A program made the position numbers and the translations under genes. The notes beneath the pieces were generated by a model. That model searched no databases, had not been told where the DNA came from, and was given only the letters and a program-made list of their open reading frames with translations. A DNA stretch of 64,000 nt, from NCBI GenBank assembly GCA_023639215.1, contig CP097899.1, positions 1,789,501 through 1,853,500 on the forward strand. The letters are read 5' to 3'. The stretch is from Candidatus Pristimantibacillus lignocellulolyticus. Its GTDB lineage: Bacteria > Bacillota > Bacilli > Paenibacillales > Paenibacillaceae. Shown piece after piece: positions 1 to 7,787 of this stretch; the first letter of the stretch is position 1, and each line of letters starts with the position of its first letter.

Positions 1-143
1 TGAATAAGCTGACGTAGCTTATCCGGCAGCGAAGATGCCCTCCATCGAAAGCCTGCGTGTGCTCACGTACAAATAACGTACGCTGTGCTACTCGTTTCCG
101 CTGGAGTGCATCTTCTTGGTGCTGACAAGCGAACAATTTGAAC
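1..143. repeat. Structured intergenic repeat, family A, copy 1 (left end outside window)
   Basis: This copy matches the 169-base element at 5101-5269. It has the GAAGATG / CATCTTC inner arms, the core hairpin CGTAC-N7-GTACG (66-82) and the right end GACAAGCGAACAATTTGAAC (124-143). The left terminus lies before the window. No open frame is present. It sits just upstream of a flagellar operon. Confidence 0.75.
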
Positions 144-160
144 CTTCATTGAAATTTGGT

Positions 161-286
161 TTATATAGTCTGCTTGTGTACTAGTGACGTACACTTGCTG
201 TGCAGAGTCTAAGATGAACTTCATTGAAATTATATAATTTATATAGTCCGCTTGTGTACTAGAAACTTACACTCGCTGTGTAAATC
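161..286. repeat. Two tandem partial family A units carrying the core hairpin
   Basis: Two units of about 48 bases (161-210 and 239-286) share the pattern TTATATAGTCYGCTTGTGTACTAG followed by ACACT.GCTGTG. The first has a perfect GTGTAC-N7-GTACAC hairpin (176-194). In the second the right arm is degraded. A related unit is found at 5353-5395. They lie downstream of the copy ending at 143 and before the promoter region of flhO. Confidence 0.65.
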
Positions 287-299
287 GGCGATGCACTAT

Positions 300-326
300 T
301 AACATTAAGCCTTCTTTTTCCGATAA
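300..326 (+). promoter_or_regulatory. Weak sigma-D-like promoter before flhO
   Basis: TAAC at 300-303 is followed after 15 bases by TCCGATAA at 319-326. The sigma-D consensus is TAAA-N15-GCCGATAT, so the match is 3 of 4 and 6 of 8. Position (about 40 bases before the flhO start) and gene function fit, but the match is weaker than at hag or maf. Confidence 0.4.
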
Positions 327-364
327 TGATACAATAGAATTATGAGATGATGAGGAGGAGCAAT

Positions 365-1222
365 ATGCTTAGAGGGCTCTATTCCGCTGCATCTGGCTTA
401 ATTAGTCAGCAGCGACGTCACGATACTGTTACAAATAATATATCTAATATAGAGACAGCCGGTTATAAACAAAACACTACCGCGCTTCGTTCATTTAACG
501 AGATGTTATTACAGATGACAGGTGTAGAAAGCACAGGTAACAACATTATTGGTACTTGGACTGGTGCTGTATTGGGGGAAGAAAGTTTAACGTATCATTC
601 GCAAGGTGATATAACACAGACGAATAATGCGAACGATTTTGCTATTATGTCAAATATTTCAGTAGACGGTTTGAACTTTGATCAATCAGGGAAAGCTATC
701 TCTCAAAATGGTGATGTTGTATTTCAGCCACAAGCATATTTCACGGTTCAGAACGCTGCTGGAGAAGTGAAGTATACTAGAGGTGGTCAATTCTCTGTAG
801 ATAGTCAAGGGAATCTGGTTACGAATAATGGCGATCGTGTACTCAATACGAATAATGAGCCAATCGTATTACCTGCAGGAGTAAGTATCAATGATCTTAC
901 ATTAACTGCTGATCGTCGTCTTGTTACATCAAATGGTGAAGATACGGGCATACAGCTTTTAATTTCTCAAATAGATAATCCTAATGGTTTAGTGCGTGAA
1001 GGTAATGGAACTTTTACACTAGTTGAAGGCACTGCTGAAGCAATTGCAGATGATGCTCAAGTTGAAGTGAGACAAGGTTATATTGAACTTTCTAATGTGG
1101 ATATGACACAAGCATCTGTTGATCTAATGGCAGCAGCTCGAGCGTATGAGGCGAATCAAAAGATGGTTCAATATTTTGATCAAACTTTGCAAAAAACAGC
1201 GAATGAAATTGGGAGAATCTAA
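365..1222 (+). CDS. flhO: Flagellar hook-basal body rod protein (FlhO/FlgF-type)
   Basis: Product of 285 residues, assembled outside the membrane as part of the flagellar rod. The N-terminus has the rod/hook family pattern (SAASGL, then NNISNIETAGYKQ near residues 27-39). The C-terminus ends in the coiled-coil motif SNVDMTQASVDLMAAARAYEAN shared by FlgF/FlgG/FlhO/FlhP. I chose ATG 365 because GAGGAGGAG lies just before it; an upstream in-frame start at 347 would swallow that site. The next gene is its paralogue flhP, 43 bases on. In Bacillus subtilis flhO-flhP lie between mbl and fabZ, and the order here agrees. The split between FlgF and FlhO naming is by context. Confidence 0.9.
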   Translation: MLRGLYSAASGLISQQRRHDTVTNNISNIETAGYKQNTTALRSFNEMLLQMTGVESTGNNIIGTWTGAVLGEESLTYHSQGDITQTNNANDFAIMSNISVDGLNFDQSGKAISQNGDVVFQPQAYFTVQNAAGEVKYTRGGQFSVDSQGNLVTNNGDRVLNTNNEPIVLPAGVSINDLTLTADRRLVTSNGEDTGIQLLISQIDNPNGLVREGNGTFTLVEGTAEAIADDAQVEVRQGYIELSNVDMTQASVDLMAAARAYEANQKMVQYFDQTLQKTANEIGRI

Positions 1223-1265
1223 TGATATCAGTAAAATTGGATGATCTAGTGAGGTGTGAATTATA

Positions 1266-2093
1266 ATGAATAGCTCAATGATAAATGCTATCAATTCCAT
1301 GAATGCCTATCAAAATAAAATCAATACAATTTCAGATAACGTTGCCAACCAATATACAGTCGGATACAAATCAAAATCTGCTGTATTTGATGATTTATTA
1401 ACGACTACAAAAGCACAGCCCGAGGGTTTTGATCTAGATGGTCGCTTATCTCCACTTGGTTTCACACAAGGATGGGGCTCGCGTGTAACTGGAATTGCAA
1501 TGGATTTCACTCAAGGTTCATTGAACCAGACCGGTGTATTAACGGATATGGCTATTGAAGGCGATGCATTATTTGAAGTTATTGTTGATAACGCTGGAAC
1601 AAAAGCATATACACGTGATGGTTCATTCCAGATTAGTATGAATGCAGCTGGTCAAGGTGTGCTTACTACGAGTGAAGGTTATCCTGTTTCAGGAACATTA
1701 GCTGATGGTTCAACTGGGCCAATTATTATTCCTAACGGATACGAAATGCAAGTTCAGACGGACGGAACAGTACTAGCTGTTAACAATAGTGGTACAATTA
1801 CAGTAGGTTCTATCAATATGGTGAAAGCAGTCAGACCTGATGCGATGACAGCTATTTCAGATAACTTATATGCTGTATCTGCTGGCTTGAATGTTGATGA
1901 AGTTGTTGCTAGAATTATTCCTAATGGTGCTAACAAAATAGCTGTTCGTCAAGGTTACTTAGAACAATCTAACGTTGACATGGCTACACAAATGACCGAT
2001 TTAGTTAGAGTACAGCGTGCTTATCAGTTAGCTGCAAGAGCTTTAAGTTCTAGTGATACGATGATGCAATTAGCTAATAACTTACGCTCGTAA
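1266..2093 (+). CDS. flhP: Flagellar hook-basal body rod protein (FlhP/FlgG-type)
   Basis: Product of 275 residues and second member of the rod gene pair. The N-terminal heptad region carries SDNVANQYTVGYKSK (about 23-37), the family signature in slightly degenerate form: the usual NT before GYK is replaced by QYTV. The C-terminus holds SNVDMATQMTDLVRVQRAYQLAARAL, the FlgG-type helix. ATG 1266 follows GAGGTGTG at a suitable distance. It is probably co-transcribed with flhO and the following epuA-type gene, since there is no terminator between them. It shares only the fold ends with flhO; the middle parts differ, as expected for distinct rod positions. Confidence 0.9.
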   Translation: MNSSMINAINSMNAYQNKINTISDNVANQYTVGYKSKSAVFDDLLTTTKAQPEGFDLDGRLSPLGFTQGWGSRVTGIAMDFTQGSLNQTGVLTDMAIEGDALFEVIVDNAGTKAYTRDGSFQISMNAAGQGVLTTSEGYPVSGTLADGSTGPIIIPNGYEMQVQTDGTVLAVNNSGTITVGSINMVKAVRPDAMTAISDNLYAVSAGLNVDEVVARIIPNGANKIAVRQGYLEQSNVDMATQMTDLVRVQRAYQLAARALSSSDTMMQLANNLRS

Positions 2094-2118
2094 CATATAG
2101 AACGAAGGTGATTGTACA

Positions 2119-2496
2119 ATGAAAGAAAGCGGACATGAGGTAGAAGATCGTAAAAACAAAGAGCAGTCCTCAAACTTAGATGTTCATACAACGATCGACG
2201 ATACGGAAAGAGGTATGTTGCTTTCTCGCTCAGACAAGCATAAATCCGCCGGACGAAGTGCGAAAGAAGAAGATGTAGTTGAAGTGAAAAAAGAAGTTTC
2301 CACTAAAAAATTACCGTGGTGGGCGAGCTCAACGTTTTGGATACTACGTAAATGTATCGCTCCGATTATTATGATCGTGATGTTAGTGGTCGGATTGTAC
2401 ATTGGCTATGTTGTTGTAGGTGGTCAACCTAAGGGTGAAGTGTTTCAGTGGAGTACATGGAAGCATTTATGGGATCTAGTCTTCGCTGACTCTTAA
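2119..2496 (+). CDS. EpuA-family small membrane protein (often mis-named RNA polymerase subunit beta)
   Basis: Product of 125 residues with a charged, probably disordered N-terminal part (1-64), a tryptophan-rich lead-in (PWW, about 66-68), one transmembrane helix (about 80-102) and a short C-terminal tail ending in WKHLWDLVFADS. This layout is that of the EpuA family, which in many genomes is labelled DNA-directed RNA polymerase subunit beta; nothing in this sequence resembles RpoB. AAGGTG lies 10 bases before ATG 2119. The family is commonly found beside mbl/flhOP in Bacillales. Its function is not established. Confidence 0.75.
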   Translation: MKESGHEVEDRKNKEQSSNLDVHTTIDDTERGMLLSRSDKHKSAGRSAKEEDVVEVKKEVSTKKLPWWASSTFWILRKCIAPIIMIVMLVVGLYIGYVVVGGQPKGEVFQWSTWKHLWDLVFADS

Positions 2497-2501
2497 AGGA
2501 T

Positions 2502-2584
2502 GTTCAAATTGTTCGCTTGTAATCACGATATTAATGCTAACGTAGTTTATTCAGCGTCGAAGATGACAAGCAAACAATTTGAAC
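2502..2584. repeat. Family A repeat, short form with the inner hairpin deleted
   Basis: The 83-base element is bounded by GTTCAAATTGTTCGCTTGT (2502-2520) and ACAAGCAAACAATTTGAAC (2566-2584), which are inverted repeats with one mismatch. Compared with 5101-5269 it jumps from the first ATGAC to the last TGACA, so the whole inner hairpin is missing between two short direct repeats. Confidence 0.75.
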
Positions 2585-2635
2585 TTTTATTGGAACTTAA
2601 ATGTTCAAACTTCTGATTTAATAAAGGACGGTCGC

Positions 2636-2673
2636 AAAAAGAATCAGTCAGCAATTGCTGACTGATTCTTTTT
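2636..2673. terminator. Bidirectional intrinsic terminator
   Basis: A perfect 38-base palindrome: AAAAAGAATCAGTCAGCAA pairs with its complement and leaves T5 on either strand. It closes the flhO-flhP-epuA unit. Confidence 0.85.
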
Positions 2674-2910
2674 GTGTAAATGAAACCAGAAGGATGTGCA
2701 TTTGTTTTCATTTTCCATGAGGTAGTCTATAATAGTTGAAGGCAAGTGTATTCAATATACAAAGAGACTTACTCTTTAGAATGTGATTCTAAAAAGCAAG
2801 CCTCTTATCTCAACCTTCATTACCTGCAGGACAATGTAGGATAGTATTAGTATAGGAATAACGATACACTTTTATACGTAATGATAATTTTGGAAGGGGT
2901 AATATATAAT
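2674..2910. other. Non-coding leader region before fabZ
   Basis: No convincing open frame, RNA gene or repeat was recognised here. The only local feature is GGAAGGGGT at 2892-2900, the ribosome binding site of fabZ. The fabZ promoter must lie in this stretch because a terminator precedes it, but no -35/-10 pair stands out. Confidence 0.4.
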
Positions 2911-3348
2911 ATGATGGATATTAATGAAATTATGAATGTAATACCACACCGCCCACCGTTTCTACTTGTAGATCGAATGATTGAAGTAGTTCCAGGCGAG
3001 CGTGCTGTAGGTATAAAGAATGTAACGATGAACGAGCCCTACTTCGTAGGACATTTCCCAGGTTATCCAGTTATGCCGGGAGTGCTAATTGTTGAAGCAT
3101 TAGCACAAGTAGGTACGGTTGCTATGCTTACGGTAGAAGGAAATGCCGGTAAGTTAGGATTCTTCGCTGGTATTGATGGATTCCGTTTCCGTGGTCAAGT
3201 TACACCTGGAGATACTCTTACATTAGAAGTAGAGATTACTCGTCTTAAAGGTTCAATTGGTAAAGGTAAAGGTACTGCTAAAGTTGATGGTAAAGTAGTT
3301 GCAGAAGGCGAATTAATGTTTGCGCTATCTGATGCAAATAAGAAATAG
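2911..3348 (+). CDS. fabZ: 3-hydroxyacyl-[acyl-carrier-protein] dehydratase FabZ
   Basis: Cytosolic enzyme of type II fatty acid synthesis that dehydrates (3R)-hydroxyacyl-ACP to trans-2-enoyl-ACP. It has 145 residues, normal for the family. The hot-dog fold signature is clear: PHRPPFLLVDR at 12-22, catalytic His48 in GHFPGYPVMPGV, and the catalytic Glu62 in VEALAQ. ATG 2911 follows GGAAGGGGT by about 10 bases; an upstream ATG at 2881 has no ribosome site. It follows the flagellar rod genes as in B. subtilis (ywpB) and precedes pgcA by 32 bases, so the two may be co-transcribed. Confidence 0.96.
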   Translation: MMDINEIMNVIPHRPPFLLVDRMIEVVPGERAVGIKNVTMNEPYFVGHFPGYPVMPGVLIVEALAQVGTVAMLTVEGNAGKLGFFAGIDGFRFRGQVTPGDTLTLEVEITRLKGSIGKGKGTAKVDGKVVAEGELMFALSDANKK

Positions 3349-3380
3349 AAGAACTACAGTATAGAAAGAGGTTATTGGTA

Positions 3381-5096
3381 ATGGGACAATTGTTGAATGA
3401 AGAAGTGTTGAACAAATATGAGTCATGGCTGAATGATAGCAATATTGATGCAGCAACAAAGCAAGAGTTGCAAGAACTTTCAGGTCAAGACGGTGAGATA
3501 TTAGATCGTTTTTATCGTGATCTTGAATTCGGTACAGGTGGCTTACGTGGTGTTATGGGTGCAGGTACAAATCGTCTTAATGCATATACAGTTGGAAAAG
3601 CTACTCAAGGACTTGCTAACTGGCTTTTAGAGTCGAACGTACAATCACCAGCGGCAGTTATTGCACATGATTCACGTAATAACTCTCCACAATTCGCACT
3701 TGATGCTGCACTAGTTCTGGCAGCTAATGGGATTCGCACATATTTATTCACTTCACTTCGTGCTACTCCACAATTGTCTTATGCAGTTCGTGAATTAAAA
3801 GCAAGCACTGGAGTTGTTGTAACAGCAAGTCACAATCCTCCTGAATATAATGGTTATAAAGCATATGGCGCTGATGGTTGTCAGTTAATACCGGAGGATG
3901 CAGAAAAGGTCATTGCAGCAATTGCTCGTATCGAGAGCTTCGACGAAATTAAACGTATGGATCAAAAAGCAGCCGAAGAAGCGGGTCTTTTAGTGTGGCT
4001 TGATGAGAATATCGATAACTCATACGTTGAAACTGTAGTATCGCAAAGTGTGAACCAAGAGCTATTACACGGCGATCTAGGTAAAAATTTCAAAGTGGTA
4101 TTTACACCACTTCATGGTGCAGGTAATGAGCCAGTGCGTGATGTATTAGCGGCTGCAGGCTTTGAACAAGTATATGTTGTAGAGCAGCAAGAGCAACCTG
4201 ACGGTTATTTCAGCACAGTTAAATCTCCGAATCCAGAAGAGAAAGAAGCATTTACACTTGCCATTGAGCTTGCTCGTAAAGTAGGCGCTGATATTATCGT
4301 TGGTACCGACCCTGATGCAGACCGTATGGGTGCGGTTGTAAAAAACAACGAAGGTGAATATGTAGTACTTACAGGTAACCAATCTGGGGCATTGATGATT
4401 CATTACTTACTTAGCCAATTACAACAACGTGGTCAATTGCCTGACAATGGTGTCGTGATTAAAACTATCGTAACGAGTGAGATGGGCGAGGTAGTTGCTA
4501 AGCATTATGGTGCTTCAGTAGAAAACACGCTTACAGGTTTTAAATATATTGGTGAGAAAATGACTGCTTATGAAGGTTCAGGCGAGAAAACATTTTTGTT
4601 CGGATATGAAGAAAGTTATGGCTACCTAACAGGTACTTATGCACGTGATAAAGATGCTATTGTTGCGGCAATGTTAATTTGTGAAGCAGCAGCATACTAC
4701 AGTACACAAGGAAAAACATTGTATGATGTGCTGCAAGAACTATATCAACAATTCGGATATTATCTTGAAACACAACAATCACGTACATTAAAAGGAATTG
4801 ATGGCGTACAGCAAATTGCTGCTATTATGAATAGCTTCCGTGAGCAGCCACCAGTAGAAGTTGCTGGTGTTGCTGTTACTGAAGTACTTGACTATTCCAA
4901 AGGGATTCAAGGATTACGTCCTGAAAATGTACTGAAATATATACTTGCAGACGGTTCATGGTTCTGCCTTCGTCCATCTGGGACTGAACCGAAAATTAAA
5001 GTGTACTTCGCTGTGAAAGGCTCTTCCGAATCGGATGCAGTTGACAAGCAGGAGAAGGTATCAACAGCAGTCATGAAACGTGTAGACTCCTTGTAA
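3381..5096 (+). CDS. pgcA: Alpha-phosphoglucomutase (PgcA-type)
   Basis: Interconverts glucose 1-phosphate and glucose 6-phosphate, feeding UDP-glucose and wall polymer synthesis. The 571-residue product has all four phosphohexomutase signatures: the phosphoserine loop TASHNPPEYNGYKAYG with Ser150, the metal loop GTDPDADRMG near 308-317, the sugar-binding GFKYIGEKM and EESYGY stretches, and the phosphate-binding RPSGTEPKIK near 532-541. GGLRG near residue 54 is typical of the PgcA/ManB branch that also has phosphomannomutase activity. ATG 3381 follows AAAGAGG; the in-frame TTG at 3375 is too close to it. A large block of structured repeats follows the stop codon. Confidence 0.93.
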   Translation: MGQLLNEEVLNKYESWLNDSNIDAATKQELQELSGQDGEILDRFYRDLEFGTGGLRGVMGAGTNRLNAYTVGKATQGLANWLLESNVQSPAAVIAHDSRNNSPQFALDAALVLAANGIRTYLFTSLRATPQLSYAVRELKASTGVVVTASHNPPEYNGYKAYGADGCQLIPEDAEKVIAAIARIESFDEIKRMDQKAAEEAGLLVWLDENIDNSYVETVVSQSVNQELLHGDLGKNFKVVFTPLHGAGNEPVRDVLAAAGFEQVYVVEQQEQPDGYFSTVKSPNPEEKEAFTLAIELARKVGADIIVGTDPDADRMGAVVKNNEGEYVVLTGNQSGALMIHYLLSQLQQRGQLPDNGVVIKTIVTSEMGEVVAKHYGASVENTLTGFKYIGEKMTAYEGSGEKTFLFGYEESYGYLTGTYARDKDAIVAAMLICEAAAYYSTQGKTLYDVLQELYQQFGYYLETQQSRTLKGIDGVQQIAAIMNSFREQPPVEVAGVAVTEVLDYSKGIQGLRPENVLKYILADGSWFCLRPSGTEPKIKVYFAVKGSSESDAVDKQEKVSTAVMKRVDSL

Positions 5097-5100
5097 GGTA

Positions 5101-5269
5101 GTTCAAATCGTCCGCCCGTGATCACGATGTATCGCGTTGTAGCGTAGTCGGCATCGAAGATGACATTCATCGGAAGCCTGTGGTGCTCGTGTACCAATAA
5201 CGTACACTCTGCTCCTCGTTTCCTAGCTTCATGTCATCTTCTTGGTGCTGACAGGCGAACGATTTGAAC
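5101..5269. repeat. Structured intergenic repeat, family A, complete copy
   Basis: This 169-base copy defines the family. The ends are GTTCAAATCGTCCGCC (5101-5116) and GGCGAACGATTTGAAC (5254-5269), inverted with one mismatch. Inside are GAAGATGAC / GTCATCTTC arms and a central perfect hairpin GTGTAC-CAATAAC-GTACAC (5189-5207). No protein is encoded and no T-run follows. It begins four bases after the pgcA stop codon. Confidence 0.8.
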
Positions 5270-5287
5270 TTCTATTAAATTACGGTA

Positions 5288-5400
5288 GTTTAAATCGTCC
5301 GCCCGTAATCACGATGTAACTCATTGTAGTATACTTGGAGTCGAACATAACTTTGTCCGCTCGTGTACTCAAACCGTACACATTGCTGGGTTAAGATACG
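5288..5400. repeat. Family A repeat, degenerate copy
   Basis: The left end GTTTAAATCGTCCGCCCGTAA is nearly identical to that at 5101. A perfect core hairpin GTGTAC-TCAAACC-GTACAC occupies 5363-5381, inside a segment resembling the tandem units at 161-286. The right terminus is not recognisable. Confidence 0.65.
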
Positions 5401-5484
5401 ATCAACCTTAAAAGAAACTTATTAACATTATTTTTAATAAAGATGACCTCAATGAAGCATTTTATAGTATAGAACGTATAATCA

Positions 5485-5609
5485 AGTTGCCACCTTTGTT
5501 TTGAGTACAAGGTTGCTCAAATTGTCCGCCTATGATCACGATGTAATATGTCATCTTCTTGGTGCTGACGAGCGAACGATTTGAACTTCCATTGGAATAA
5601 GGTGGCAAT
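5485..5609. repeat. Family A repeat, deleted copy, framed by a GTTGCCACCTT inverted repeat
   Basis: The inner part (about 5513-5586) has left end GCTCAAATTGTCCGCC and right end GAGCGAACGATTTGAAC but lacks the left inner arm and the core hairpin. It is flanked by GTTGCCACCTT (5485-5495) and AAGGTGGCAAT (5599-5609), themselves an inverted repeat with one mismatch. AAGGTGG in the right flank is the ribosome binding site of the next gene. Confidence 0.6.
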
Positions 5610-5612
5610 ACT

Positions 5613-7787
5613 ATGTTTTGCTCAATGATGGTACCGCAGAAAGAGAGGGCTTTTGTGCGCACACTATGGCAACGTTTTAATAGACAAGCTAAGCTTTGTT
5701 TATGGGTGATAACATTAATAGGTGTTATAGCAGCTATTCCACTAAGTTTTTTACGTGTAGAAATGGAGCATTCATCCGACACGGTTGAGTATGTATTTGA
5801 CTATCGTGACTTAGAAGAAATTGCAAATTATCAATTGGACTTTACGAAGTATATGGACGAGCAGTTAGCTAGTTTGAAAACTGCTGGAGTAAATTCTATG
5901 TCCTTATACGAAAGTTCATTGAAAGACTTGATGCAATCAGGTCGTTTGGTGTACTACTCTGAGAAAGAGATGGCAACTTTGCGAGGCGAAGTGCTTGATA
6001 CGAATGTTAACCATACTTACGTTCTGTTCAGCAGTGAACAAGCTGCTACGGAAATTACACCAATTATTGAACGTGAATTTGAACGTCAAGGTGTCAATGT
6101 TACCAAGTATGAATTCAAAGGTAAGTCAGGTCTAATTATCGATGAAGCAGTTAATGCTGCTACACTGAAAACATTAGATTTTGATCCTATGACAATAGAT
6201 AAGCTTGTTGGAATGGGATTTAATATCGTAGCGCGCTTTTCTGACCGTATTCAGCCATTTGATGTGAAATGGGCAGAAGAACAGCTTGCTCGACTAAGTG
6301 AACATGGCGTTACACGTATTATTTTTGATGGCTCTAAAGTAAAAGGTGCTACAGATCAAGCTGAATTTAAAAGTTTGACGCAATATGCAGCATTACTTAA
6401 AAAATATAATATGGGCGTAAGTATTATCGAGAACTTAAAAGCACCTCAAGAAGGATTAAATACACTTGCATATGGAACTAACTATAATATCGTTCGAGTG
6501 TATTCTTTATCCCCTGATGATAGCTTTACGATGACTGCTGAAGGAATGACAGATCGCTTCCTATTAGCAGCAAAAGATCGTAATATTCGTGTGTTCTTCT
6601 TGAATGTTGGTATTAAATCAAATGGTAACACAGGTGTGCTTGAAAGCTCTGTTGAGAAGCTTGTTACTGAACTTGCAGGTGAAGAGGGAGTTATCGCACA
6701 GTTAGATGCTAACGGGTATCCTTCAGGTATTGCAGAAGCATTTGCGTATGAAAATCCGACTTGGGTGAAATATGCACGTATGATTGTCGTGCTTGGGGCA
6801 ATTGCGATTATTACTTTATTAATTTCTACATTTATTCCAGGAAGCCAGATTATCGTATTCTTATTAGGTCTGATCGGGTCTGCTGGTTTGTTTGTATTGA
6901 ACAGCTCACTATTAGAGCAGGGACTAGCATTAGGAGCAGCGATAAGCGGACCGACACTAGGTGTGATCTGGATCATGAATCGTATCTATGCACGCACGAT
7001 CGGTGAGCGTCGCATGGTTGGTGGTAACGAGTGGACATTGGGTGGCACGACTCCAATTCATGATGGAAGCTTAGAGCAACACAAATGGATCTTCCCGGAC
7101 ATGGCTATTACTCGTCGCTTAGGGCTTGCTCTGAACTGGTTCGTTGTTGGGACATGCATTACGCTATGCTCTGTTCCACTCGTATTTGGACTATTGCATA
7201 ACATTACGTATCGTCTAGTAATTGAACAATTCCGCGGCGTAAGTGCGCTTCATATCGGACCAATTGTTTTAGTTGCGATTTATGTATTCTTATATCAAGG
7301 TAATGGTGCCAAAGGTGTACTTTCACGTCTATGGAAAATTCTTGTGAAACCAATTACACTGCTATGGGTTATCGTTGCGCTTGTGTTAGCAGCTATAGGG
7401 TTATACTACTTAAGCCGTACTGGTAACGGTGGACAAGTATCTGGAATAGAAATGATCGTTCGTCGATGGTTAGAATCGAGCGTAGGAGTACGTCCACGTT
7501 TCAAAGAATTTATGCTTGGACATCCACCGATGTTGTTAGGACTATTCCTTGCGCTTCGTTATCGTTCCGCTTGGTTATTAATTATTGTTGGAACACTAGG
7601 TCAGTTGACGATGGTAAGTACATTTACACATATTCATACACCGTTACTAATTTCTATCATTCGTACGGGCTTAGGACTGGGCGTAGGTATTATCTTCGGC
7701 TTAATACTTATCGGCATTTGGATCGTATTGGAAGGAGTTTGGCGTAAATGGGTATGGCCTCCAATTCGACAACGTTTAGAATTGTAA
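5613..7787 (+). CDS. DUF5693-like polytopic membrane protein
   Basis: Product of 724 residues. One N-terminal transmembrane helix (about 28-47) is followed by a large domain (about 50-385) that should lie outside the cell, then a C-terminal half made mostly of hydrophobic helices (from about 386) in tight pairs. I recognise this as the membrane protein family that accompanies csaB in Paenibacillaceae (DUF5693). Its role is unknown. ATG 5613 is preceded by AAGGTGG at 5599-5605, inside the end of a repeat. The last 40 bases overlap csaB, so the two are translationally linked. By context it may act in export, polymerisation or ligation of the wall polymer that CsaB pyruvylates; this is inference only. 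Confidence 0.75.
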   Translation: MFCSMMVPQKERAFVRTLWQRFNRQAKLCLWVITLIGVIAAIPLSFLRVEMEHSSDTVEYVFDYRDLEEIANYQLDFTKYMDEQLASLKTAGVNSMSLYESSLKDLMQSGRLVYYSEKEMATLRGEVLDTNVNHTYVLFSSEQAATEITPIIEREFERQGVNVTKYEFKGKSGLIIDEAVNAATLKTLDFDPMTIDKLVGMGFNIVARFSDRIQPFDVKWAEEQLARLSEHGVTRIIFDGSKVKGATDQAEFKSLTQYAALLKKYNMGVSIIENLKAPQEGLNTLAYGTNYNIVRVYSLSPDDSFTMTAEGMTDRFLLAAKDRNIRVFFLNVGIKSNGNTGVLESSVEKLVTELAGEEGVIAQLDANGYPSGIAEAFAYENPTWVKYARMIVVLGAIAIITLLISTFIPGSQIIVFLLGLIGSAGLFVLNSSLLEQGLALGAAISGPTLGVIWIMNRIYARTIGERRMVGGNEWTLGGTTPIHDGSLEQHKWIFPDMAITRRLGLALNWFVVGTCITLCSVPLVFGLLHNITYRLVIEQFRGVSALHIGPIVLVAIYVFLYQGNGAKGVLSRLWKILVKPITLLWVIVALVLAAIGLYYLSRTGNGGQVSGIEMIVRRWLESSVGVRPRFKEFMLGHPPMLLGLFLALRYRSAWLLIIVGTLGQLTMVSTFTHIHTPLLISIIRTGLGLGVGIIFGLILIGIWIVLEGVWRKWVWPPIRQRLEL

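Noticed and set aside
2119..2496. RNA polymerase beta subunit
   Set aside because: The name is a common database label for EpuA-type proteins. The sequence is a one-helix membrane peptide with no RpoB motif.
5101..5269. Intrinsic terminator of pgcA
   Set aside because: The long hairpin has no T-run after it and its copies also occur upstream of operons, so termination is not its evident role.
1..5609. CRISPR array or tandem satellite
   Set aside because: The repeats are 80-170 bases, irregularly spaced and palindromic, without short regular repeats and unique spacers or cas genes.
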